Positions 11,120 to 21,900 of a DNA stretch of 64,000 nucleotides are shown piece after piece. Within the stretch, counting starts at the first letter, position 1. Every line of letters begins with the position of its first letter. Position numbers and translations under genes: made by a program. The stretch comes from Eutreptiella sp. 'Long Island Sound 2002'. Its lineage: Eukaryota > Euglenozoa > Euglenophyceae > Eutreptiales > Eutreptiaceae. The notes under the pieces were generated by a model, which had not been told where the DNA came from, did no database searches, and saw only the letters and a program-made list of their open reading frames with translations. The DNA lies in assembly GCA_964036045.1 (NCBI GenBank), contig OZ038386.1, positions 19,058,225-19,122,224 on the forward strand. The letters run 5' to 3'.

Positions 11120-13665
11120 CCTTGCGCCGAAGAAATCTTAGCATCCCTAAATGCAAAGTGACCACCAAACACGAAAAGAAGGGTTATGAAAGCCTAAAAC
11201 AAGCCGCAATGCAGAGCTTTCTCCGAAATTGCCATGACATGGCAAATTGCGGGACCCCCCCAGCTCCCATGAAATACAAAAAACACAAAATCAGAGTATG
11301 GAGTAAACAACACAGAACTACGAAATGGGTATCTTTGGAGTTGATACCTTTCAGACTTTTCTACTCTCTTGTAAATTTCTCAAAAGTTTTTCGAAAAGGC
11401 TATGTTGGGATTTAAAAGGAGGGCAAAACGGGTCCGCAACACAATTTTTCACAACTGGTTGTACGACATGTAGGATGCTTAAACAGTTGGTTTTGAGTTT
11501 TTAATGCTATTGTTTTCTAGATAAATTTCAAAAATTGTATGCACAAAACTAAACACCATTCCCTTTCCTAAAACAGAAAACAAACAAAGCAAAGCACCAT
11601 AGCACGCCGCGGCTGTGCGCATGACCCTGCCAAGATTTTCAAAACCGGCCAAAGCGCAAAGCCATGCGGAAAGCACAAACCATATGCAATGGCCTACTAG
11701 CAGCGGGACGTGACTAGCTGAGGTGACATGGCACAACATAGGGACCAAATCGAAATTATTTTGACAACAGTGGACCATGGTGTATGTAACCTGCAACAAC
11801 TTTATTGACCTAGCAAATGGTCACTCTCCTTAAAAAAAAGACCATTTGCTACATGAATGAAGTTGGTACATGACAATATAACTGGACTTTCTTGCCCCCC
11901 AAGTCACCATGGGCGGAGTGGGATAACAATATTTTGTAAGGTGACAAACCCAAAATGGGAAAGCATGTTGCTTTTGTAAGTTTCATTTTTTCCCACGATG
12001 AACTCTGGCCCCATGGGGGGCTCCTCCTGGGGCTGTCAGCCGTTCTAATACACGCCTGCAACCTGCAACCGTCTGTTTGGACCGGGAATCCATCCGGGCA
12101 GACGCGGCGTGGCCAGAACCGGGCAAACAAGCGAGGCCGTGCGGTGGCGACACGTGCGGCTAGCTGAATCAATTCTTAAAACTTCTATTGCATCATCCAC
12201 TTTTGCATAGCATGCTGAAAAATGCACTGTTAATCGCGGTAGCACATGTAGAATCGAACAAAGCTGGATGCACATGTTGTTTGCATGCATATCCCCCTAC
12301 AACAACCCACACACACGGGCAAACAACCCTTCAAATAATTTTCAGCATGCACTGCCGGGAATGGGAGGGGTCTACCTGTACTCCGCGCACCACGGCGCAC
12401 TGTGATGTTTAACAAGAAACCCATGCATGAAAAGAGCCCTGCCAGAGGTCTCCAAAAAAACGACTCCTGGTGGCACCCTTGTCAGCATGAAACGGTCCAG
12501 CTCTGTATCACACGGTCCTGCCTGCCCCATCATTTTTGTTGCACTGTGGCTCCCAGCTATCCAAATGGGGCCTCCCGCCCCCAATCCCTTTGTTCCATAC
12601 TGGCTACACCTTCAATACACTCCCCAAGACCCATGTCAGAAATACCGTGCTTCTGAATGCGTTGGAAACAGCACCTCCTGTACCTCGTGGCATTGGAAAA
12701 AGGACAACTCGAAGGCACACAAACAATTAAAATCACAACTTAGATAAATTGTGTACAGCTATGTGGTGACACCATGCTGTCTCCTTCAGATAGATTTGTG
12801 TGTGTATGCAATTGGATCAAACTTCGTTCAACAAGGAATGCACCCCATCCAGTGGCAATGTGTCACGTCCTCATGGACCGCATTGCCCTGAACAATCCCC
12901 ATTTCTGGTGCTGCTTTTCTCTGTCCCAACAGATCCTAGCCTGTGTTTGGAACCGCCCCTTGCTGTATATGTGAGCCCACTTTGTTTACCCTCCCAAAAC
13001 TGCACTGCACTTATGGAAATCCAGTTGCTGTCATGGCCCAGAACATACCGCACGTGTGCCGCAAAACCCCCCACCCTACGCCCGTACCCCACAACCTTTT
13101 GCTCCACCTATGCTTTGCACAAACTGCGAGCACGCAATCGGATTTGCACCAAGACCACTGCGTTGTGATGCTGGCGGCAGGTAAGGTCGATGTGTTTTGA
13201 CAACGTCGTTGTAGCATTCTTTACCCCTTTCGCACTTGTACCCAAAGACGATTCGTTCGTTGTCTCTTGTCTTCCGCCCTCCTCAACCCTTCTTCTGACT
13301 TCGTCCTTGTTCATATCATGCCAGTGGGAGAATCATCTTCGTGGACACGCGTTGAGGTACAACTTACTGCAGCCTCATCCACCAAACAATCCAAAATGCA
13401 GCCGCAGTTGTATGAACGCAGGGGTTCCCAGTAAACTAATATTTGCGGGAGCACCCGAATGCTTTGGTGCATATGTTGGCAGGTGATTAACACCTTGAGC
13501 CAAAAATGTGCACACGTTTTACACAAGTACACACGTCGAGCAAAGACAACGTGGTGCCCTTAAAGGGGACGTCTGCCAAAAACTCGGCAGCACTGGTGCT
13601 CCGCATTGAATCTTTCGCGAATCTCAAATTGCGAACGCGTCGCAATAAAGTATCCTCCCAGACAC
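11120..13665. other. Intergenic DNA downstream of the thioredoxin gene
   Basis: Short frames on both strands, none convincing. The minus-strand frame ending near 12172 starts with an arginine/alanine-rich stretch resembling a targeting peptide but lacks an ATG and a continuing domain. The 3' untranslated region of the thioredoxin gene must lie just below 13666. Confidence 0.4.
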
Positions 13666-14567
13666 TTACTTCATGGCCTCAAGCTTGGACTTCAACAGAG
13701 GCTTGCTTGCGCCGGTCATGGTATCGACGACTTCCCCGTCTTTCAAAAAAAGGAAGTGTGGAATGCTGCTCACGGAATACCTTGCAGCCAAGCTCTCGAC
13801 TTGACCAACGTCCACCTTGAGAACAGAGCAACCCATGCTTTCAAGAGCGTCGAATGGCATTCCTACTCAACCCACGCAAGATATCCCCACCACACGCAGC
13901 CCCTCGGGTCGACCAACGAATTTGCAACGACGAGCAAGCCCCCTGTAAACGGCCCACTTGCACACACCGTCACGAATGCGACGTCCGGGAAATCTGCACT
14001 CATCTGCTTGAATACAGGAGCTGAAATAGAGAGGGAGGAGCAGATCACCAAATACATTCCAGCAGCAATTGAAAGGAGGCGTGGAAACAAAATCCAACAT
14101 ACCGATCATCTTGCATGGACCACACCAGGTGGCAAAGAAATCCACGGCTACGAACGAGTTCTCCTTTAAGATTTTGTCGAATTCCTCTTCCGAAGAAATG
14201 ACAGTCACGTCATCTGTTGCAGGCCCACAGGAAACAGGATGTTCGTGTGGCTTCGCAAACGAGTTGCTTTATCAAACACGAACTGTCACATACCTGTAGC
14301 ATAGCCTCTGTGTTGTTGAAATGGTGTTGAGATGCGGTTTACCACGACAGGATTGGTGAGGGGTCTTTGCATCATTGGACGATTGCACCCTGCCACATAA
14401 CAGAAAGGACTGCTCTACCCCGAAACAAACTTGCACTGCAGAACGGACAGAAGCGCCTCAAGGCTCGCTGGTTTCTATTCTTTGGAACCGCGCAAGGACA
14501 CGCCTGAGGAGAGCAGTGTCCGAGAGGCCCTGCCTGCAGACAGAAGAGCGATTCTTCGGAGCGACAT
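13666..14567 (-). CDS. Mitochondrial thioredoxin (five exons)
   Basis: A small disulfide reductase that reduces target proteins through its paired cysteines. Exons on the minus strand are 14489-14567, 14294-14389, 14103-14213, 13968-14020 and 13666-13815; introns are 99, 80, 82 and 152 bp. The phases agree (1, 1, 1, 0) and predict 162 residues ending in TAA. The active site WCGPC is at residues 88-92 and the cis-proline loop SSIPHF puts its proline near residue 132. The core is uninterrupted and of normal length, about 102 residues. The N-terminal 55 residues are rich in Arg/Ser/Leu with almost no acidic residues, and end in HRGYAT, a typical matrix-protease site (R-x-Y), so I infer mitochondrial import. 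Splice sites for introns 2 and 3 are strong (GTATGT...CAG). The first donor (GTTCCA) is weak, so translation might instead start at the ATG-ATG pair near 14370-14375, which still leaves a basic presequence. Confidence 0.92.
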
Positions 14568-15332
14568 TGTGCAGTGTGAAGAAGTCACCTGAGACAGATA
14601 GGAGGTGAGCAAAGTATCAAGTTGCGACGGGTTGAGCCCAGAACGCGGGGTAAACTTGATCGGCTGGAGATTACCGAGCTCACCCCGTTTTATTAGTGTC
14701 CCACCTGACTCTTGCATCTATCTGGGCTGAGTCCGGTTTCCGAAGATGCCAACCACAGCTTTATTTGCATGTCCACGGACACAACCTTACCAGGAGATTC
14801 TGCATCACCTGCACCACCACTGCACCCCAGAGCTTTGCCTAAAAATCTGAAAAAAATCCTTTCAAGACGGTCCTGTCAATTTGCCAGTTTCATTTTCCAG
14901 CAAACGGATGTATGCATAGGCCTACTCCCCCTAGTAAACATGCCGGGGGAAGGAGCAAGGGCAACGGAGCACCTCGTCTACTGTTTCTACAGTAAATTAC
15001 CAGTGCCGCATTGTGGAGGCACCGGCAGGTCGTAGGCTCGTCTTGCACAGCAGATGCGATCTGGCATGGTGGTTGGTTGAAGGGCAAGTGAAGGTGTTTG
15101 ATGCTGCATGTGGATTACGGGTCGGATTACGTGTCGGAAATTTGATCATACACCGGTGCAATCCGAACAAAGGCACAAAAATGGAGTCTTGTATGTATGG
15201 AGTATTTTCTCTGGCGTGACTTTTCTCCACGAAAACTAAACCACGCAATTTGCAGGCTTGTTGCTGGACTAGCTTTGGTTGATCACCACCCGGAGGGCCG
15301 GACAATGGTTTGTGCCATGGGCCAAGCCGAGG
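14568..15332. other. Upstream region of the thioredoxin gene
   Basis: It lies 5' of the minus-strand thioredoxin start and should contain its promoter and 5' leader. I recognise no TATA box. Frames here are short and overlapping, with no domain. Confidence 0.4.
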
Positions 15333-15635
15333 TTAGGCACATTTGAAACGAATGATTTTGCAATCGCCATTGCGCACCCAGCAATCATACACCCCCCCGT
15401 GCGCCCAAAACACAAGGCGTGCACATTGATCCTCGGTGCCGGCCTCGACGCGCATTCCGAATGTGACACGTTTGTAGCCTGAGTTATGCAATTTTTTGCC
15501 ATCTATGGTGTAGATCATGAGAAAGTGACATTCAACCGGCCTCATTCGAGTAAACGTCGTCGTAATTGGAGTTTTCCTTCTTTCGTCCGCTAGATTTTGA
15601 TGTATCGTGAGTTGCGGGGGCGAAATGGAATACAT
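15333..15635 (-). CDS. Hypothetical protein, 100 aa
   Basis: A complete frame from ATG (15633-15635) to TAA, with varied amino-acid composition and no low complexity. It includes a hydrophobic/aromatic core (FLMIYTIDG..., RLVFWAHGGVYDCWV). I do not recognise the family. Directly upstream on the same strand, 15545-15690 carries another protein-like frame (lysine/glutamate-rich, KKEVYIEEQKLKS) in a different phase, so the true gene may be spliced and longer than shown. It lies head-to-head with UTP14, whose start is 314 bp away. Confidence 0.35.
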   Translation of the reverse strand: MYSISPPQLTIHQNLADERRKTPITTTFTRMRPVECHFLMIYTIDGKKLHNSGYKRVTFGMRVEAGTEDQCARLVFWAHGGVYDCWVRNGDCKIIRFKCA

Positions 15636-15699
15636 GGGTGCTAGCGGCGGACTTCAACTTTTGTTCTTCAATGTAAACCTCTTTCTTATCAAAGATGTC

Positions 15700-15948
15700 A
15701 TGCCGCCTCTTCTATGTCGACATATTTTTTGCCGTATTGCTTCAATTTGTCACGTTCAATTCACAACCGCCAACACCTCGCGCATGTATCTATTGTTTGC
15801 ACCCCAACAATGCACGATGGAACCAAATGTTCATGCAAAATCAAAGATTGGGCATTTGGGCTGATATCCCCGGCACTTGTATCGCTTTGCACGGAGTTTT
15901 GGTCTTTGCAACGGTGTTTGTCCCCTTTTTGTGAAAGCTCCCGAAAAA
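15700..15948. promoter_or_regulatory. Probable UTP14 promoter, possibly bidirectional
   Basis: Short intergenic interval between the minus-strand hypothetical coding region and the UTP14 start codon at 15949. The base just upstream of the ATG context is CCGAAAAAATGG, A-rich at -3, which suits eukaryotic initiation. No core promoter element is recognisable by eye; the call is positional. Confidence 0.3.
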
Positions 15949-18900
15949 ATGGCGAAGCTCAAACCCAAGGGTGCGAAAGGGAAGGCCCGTAAGACACGGT
16001 CGACCTCCAAAAAAGGCGAGCAATTTGGAGAACGTGATCACGAATTCGAATCGTATGCCAGTGTGTGGTACATGTCCGGGGCTTGGGAACACAGCGGTGA
16101 TTACCCTAAAATCCATGTTGCTCGGCCTAGCCGGGAATACGATTCGAGTACAACCCCGCCAACTTTTAACCTTCCACTCGACAATAGTGCTTGTCCATGG
16201 GTGCGGCTAGTCGGCGCTTGACGACCACATGGCCCTTGGTGGGCTATACACTAGAATAGGGCCCTTATCTCCCCCCCAAAAGAAGGCCGCATTTTGCGGC
16301 GAAAAAAACGCCACAATCCGTCATGGTGGAACCCATTTTTTGGCCACATTTGGCTCATTTTTCGGCCGTTTTCACACGTTGACACGTTGTGACGCTCTGG
16401 CTCCACCAACTCAATCCAAATTTGAGGTCTCGATTGGAGTTCGGGAGGAGATGGTAGGAAAGGTGGGATTGTGTGATTGATTGAGCGTCATCGGTCATCG
16501 TTGAATGTGCAAAGGGCATCGCGGGAAAGACAAGACCTGAAAGCCTTGGCTATTTTAAGTTGTTCTTGTAGCCGAATGGTGGGTCGTTGCGGTTCATAGC
16601 GCCAACACCCACCCCACCGAGCCCCAATCATTAGAAAAAGATGACCCTTGGTGAATCGGTGGCGACCACTTGGAACCCCATGGGGTCCTCCCCATCATAA
16701 CCATGAATGATGGGGAATAGGGCGTTGCGCTCCTCGGATTCTAGGGTGTTCATGCATTCACGACCTTGGACCACTTGAAGTATTTTGGTCACGCGGGGGG
16801 GGCCACGTGGCACGGCCTTGTTTGTACTAGCACGGGTTTTCACCCGATCCTCAGCCACATCGTCGTGATAGCAACCTTCGATTGGATGTACATGTTCATC
16901 CTTCTTAATTTGATGCTTGGCGGCCCTGCTGCCCAAACACCATGCTGAATCACGTCCATACATATTCATCCTTCGTGTATCATGAATGAATGTACCGTGC
17001 ATTCGGATATCAAAGACCGATTGAGTTTGAATGATTCGTGAGGCCATTTGTTTAAGCATGGCTCGCGAAGATGTAGCATTTGAAGGAAATTGACATCTGC
17101 GCCATACGCTATCGAAGCTGCCCGCGGCCGTGATCATTTGGACTTGAGTGCCAACCGGGGGATCGGCTTATCCATAGCAGTGGCTATTTGCTTCTCTGTC
17201 TATAACAATCCTTTTTCTTCGCACCTCCGCTATAGAAAAATGAAGAAATTGCGTGGATTGGACGAAGACATTGTCGTCCCCGATGACGATGACGCAGATG
17301 ATGATGATGATGATGATGAGGCGGGATACAACATGCAATTCCTTTCGGATATGCTAGAGGACAAGGTGTGCCCCTCCCCCCTTCCCCCTTCCAGGGGAGA
17401 GCACCTTTTGAAGTTCGGATGAAGCCCTACGGCGCCGGCAATGGCGTGGATACGATTGAGCACTAGTGAATCGTGGGATTGGCATTTCCCTTGACCCACA
17501 AAGCTGCGCTTTCCCCTCCTCCCCCACTACAAATCGACACACACGACCTAGCATGTGCCACCGATGGATTGGATGAGCGGGAAACGGTCGTGGGCCCCGT
17601 ACCACCAGACTTCAGACAATTTATTGAGGGGGGCGGGCACTGACAACACAATCCCCAGCCCCCTATTGGAGCCCCGCCCCCCGGCGTGCCCCCCCCCCCC
17701 CCCCAAACCAACGACGCTCTCTGGGTTTTGGGGCATGCAGCCTAAATGAACCGACCAATTCCCGGGCCAATGACCAAAGACACAAGGCAAGTGGACGGTC
17801 CAGAAACTGTCATTGAAGTGGCAGTGTTCAACGATTGCTGACTTCTGTGTGTTGAGCATGGAGGCATTCGGGAGAGCATCCATTTGGGCGTCCATTTGTC
17901 CGAGTGAGCACAGTGGCAAGTGACACTGTGCATGATAAAATCAGGGAAACGCACAAATGGCACACCCACCCCAAGTGCGACGACCCCCCAATTTCCAACG
18001 AGCCCATTCCCTCGGACAATTCCATCATGCTGCCCGAATACACCGACTGGGTCATTCTAAATCGGGAGGGCTTTGACTAAAGGGGAGAAGGCCTTGGCCT
18101 TGGTCTTGGACAACACCCGACCCGTGGCCCCACACCACTCTCGACGTGCAGCATGGGCACAAGGTATGGGGCGTGAGTGCGCTTGAGGCGCGAGTTGCGG
18201 ACTCACGCAGCGTCTCCCTGCAGCCAATCTACGCGCATTCTCCCTGAGTATCTGCGTGTTTAGTACCTGCGCGCAGCGGCGTCTCGCCCCACCAGTCTCT
18301 GCGTATTCCGGTCCCTCCTCAGTCATCAGCCATCAGCGGTGTCTCCCACAGAGGCCAGGGTTCAGCCAGCGGCAGCCCCTGTCACCGTTGTGCCCACAAG
18401 TGCACCAGCCCTCTCTCGCTGGCTGCTGCTCCTTGTGGCCGCGGGTACAGGGCTCTGGTTGGCCTCCCCGTGGCTGTCGCACCCGTGTAGTACCCGTCAG
18501 ATGCTGGTCGTCCTCAAGGCCAATCGGGGCCTCCTTGCCCAGACGGGCGGCTGGCTCTCTGTGTCCATGGCAATGCAAGTGGACCCTCCGGCCCACAAGC
18601 TACCATCCGGAGGGTTATTACACTGGTGTCAGGTCACCAGCAGAGGGGAGAAGGGAGAAGGAGGTAGGGTCTGGGGGCGCACTGGGAATGCTGCAAACTC
18701 CCTTTTCTTGCCTGCAGCCCAAGAAGAAAAAGAAGGCCAAAGAAGCGCCCGTGCTACGCGAGGCGTACTCCGAGGGGCAGTACAACATCAGCACCGGAGA
18801 CTCGAAGGTGGGGGCTGTGACCGTGGAGCGCCTGTTGGGCGCGCTGGGGGATGCCAACACCGCGGCCATATCCCGGGCGAAGAAGAAGTTAACGAAGGTA

Positions 18901-21900
18901 TGGCGCTGAATGCTGTTGGCAGTGCCAACTGACGACAACGATACAGTCTTGTTCGTGCTTGGACACTCGGTTATACAACACAAGTGAGGCCATCAGCCCC
19001 CCCTTTCGGTCAACACCTGAATTTTGTCAGCCCCCTGTTGTTGTGAACACTTCGGTACAGTGACCAACCCACATTCTGTAACATGAATCTCTTAACACCA
19101 TCGCTCTCTACAAAAGATAACCGGGGCCCTATCTCAATGTGCAAAGTGAGGTAGTGCATCGCACGTATTCCAAGGGCGCGCCGCAGGCGCCGCAGAGGAG
19201 GCGCCCTCATTGTAGTGCGCCAATCGAATCCCAGGTTGTTCGACTGATTAGCCGTGGTACCGCAGAAAACAGGGCATGTACCACCGATGAGCGGCGCCTC
19301 AATGCGTGCCCTTCATAACTGCGCTGCGCTTGCAGTGGTTCAACCGCGGTCGCCGTCGGAGCCCTTATTATCCTGCGCCTCTCCTACAGTCTGCCCCTGC
19401 AGAGCCCTCTCCCACTCAGTCCCCAACAAAGCCCCTGAGTAAATTGCAGTGAATGTGTGGACACCATGGGGGGCTGCGACAAAACGCAGCAACCCGACGC
19501 AGCATGCGAAGGAGAGAACGGGTGACTGTCCAGGGCCCCGTAAAGAAACAGCAACCCGACGGAATATCACACAGGGGGGCGGTTACACTCGCCAGCCGCA
19601 GGCGCGCTGCAGGGCGTGCCACAGGCGCCGGTGACCAGGAATAGTTCTCTTGTAACCCAAAAGCACCAAAACCTGCAATAAGCAGAAAACCCACGTTTCA
19701 ACAGTCAGCTGGGGGGTTTAAACTGGTACCAAGGGGGTGCCGCTGCCCAGAGGCTGTAATGGGTGCCGCCCTCTCCCCAAAGGCAGTGGCTGCTAACCCG
19801 ACTATCATGTGCACGTGGTGAGAGTGGACGACGCAAGCAGAAGAACGCCGATGAAGCCCAGAAGAATGGGACAGTATCCATCGATCAGGAAGAGAGGCCA
19901 GCAGCAAGCGAAAAATGCAAGACCCATGAGGCATTCTTTCAGACCCTCCTCTCCTTTCACTTTATGGCTCACCCCCATACAACCTTGCGTCTCATGCTAT
20001 TTGCCATTTGCCTATTGTTTGCAGTTTGCCTCCGAATCAGCCCAGACCGTGGGCATCCAGAAGCCGAAGCATGAGCAGGAGAAGGACGAGCGGCAGGCAG
20101 TGGCCATGGAGAACGATAAGAAGTTGAAGCAGTGGACACCCGTGGTTGACGAGCTGAGGGAGATGGACAGCGTCATGTACCCTCTGCACGACCCCCCGTC
20201 GGTCGCCACGGGAGCGTATGTGTGCGTTGCTGCGCTTCCCTCCGAGTCCTGTTCGCGGGTGTTTTGCATGGCAGCAGCCTCAAGCCCAAACTCGACCACA
20301 CACCTCGCAGATCCAAGCGGGCCCTCGTATCGTCGGCCGTCAGCAAGCCCACTGGTCAGTAGTCAGAGGATGCAGTGGGGGCACCAAAGCGAGGCTGTCA
20401 GAGGGGCCCTGTGTAGTTGTGCTGAGGGATGCCGCTGCAGAGCTCTCAGAGACCTAGAGTGAAGCCACTGCCAAAGCGTGCACCCCAGGAATTCCAGCGC
20501 GTGTGTTAGGGGGTCTTGCAGGAGAGGGGGGCGCAACCGACACCTCGGGGATGGTCGCGGCGGCACAAATCGTCACACGCAGATTTGGTACCACGGGCGC
20601 CGCGACATAATTTGCCGCGCGTCTGGGATGTCGCGCGCACAAATTGTCACACGCAGTTTTGGTACCACGATCGCCGGAAAGACCTCCCCTCACCCCCTCT
20701 CCCCTGGTCCGTAGCGGGGAGCGCAGGCGTGCGCTTGTGTGCCTCGTGTGGCTAGGTCTGTGTCCAAAATTGTGGAGGACATGGAGGGCGAGACTGAGCT
20801 CGAGAGAAAGGTCCGCGAAGAGCTGGAGGAGGCGGGCATCAAAACACGGAAAACAGGTGATTTGCACGTGCGAGGTGTTGCGCATTGTGGCGTGGGATTA
20901 CGCGTGTGGCATGTATTGCCCTCGTCTGCGTTCAGCTGACCCTGATACCGAGCTGATGAAGCTGATCGCAATCGACGACGAGGGCAACGACATGTTCAGC
21001 AAAGAGGTGTGCCATTGCTGCGGGGTGGGTGGGGTATGATACTGCCGGGGCAGCGCATGCAGGGGTGTGGGTACGATGCTGCTGTGGGAAGGGAGCAAGG
21101 GGGTATCGGCCCACCCTCCAGCACCCTCTGCTTCTCCTCAAGCCCCTACTCTCCTTCCGTTCCGCTTTGCTCAGGCTGCACGCACGACTCTCTCCCACCC
21201 GCTTTCTTTGCTGCTGTAGGCGATTCGGCGGCGGAAGGAAGTCCAAGGCAAATTGCGGGCAGCCGTGAGCTACAAGCAAGAGAAACTGCAGCGGCTGAAG
21301 AAGATCAAGAGTAAGGCCTACAGGCGGGTACTTCGAAAGGTATTGATCGGAGGTTTCTGTAGGTTTTCCTGTCTTTCTGCACGCATATCTGCATGTATCT
21401 CTGTATGTGCTTCTGTGTGTGTATCTTGATACACCCTCCAGATGTGTCTGCTCTTTGTGTGTATGCACCTCAGTATGTATCTGTGGATTTAGCTGTATGT
21501 GTTGCTGTACGTGTGTCTGTATGTGTTGCTGTACGTGTGTCTGTATGTGTTGCTGTACGTGTGTCTGTATGTGTTGCTGTACGTGTGTCTGTATGTGTTG
21601 CTGTACGTGTGTCTGTATGTGTTGCTGTACGTGTGTCTGTATGTGTTGCTGTACGTGTGTCTGTATGTGTTGCTGTACGTGTGTCTGTATGTGTTGCTGT
21701 ACGTGTGTCTGTATGTGTTGCTGTACGTGTGTCTGTATGTGTTGCTGTCCAGATCTCTGTATCTATCGCTGTATGGCTCCCTGCAACCGAGCACTCCCTG
21801 ACCAGAGCAGGTAAACGGAGGAGGGTCGCTCTGGTCGGAGCCTCGGAACAGGGCCCGGGCACAGCGCGAGGCTGTGTACTAACGGTGTTGGGTGTACGCC

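Noticed and set aside
11849-12172. Minus-strand frame beginning with a presequence-like Arg/Ala stretch
   Set aside because: It has no ATG start and no domain follows within the frame or after a plausible splice site.
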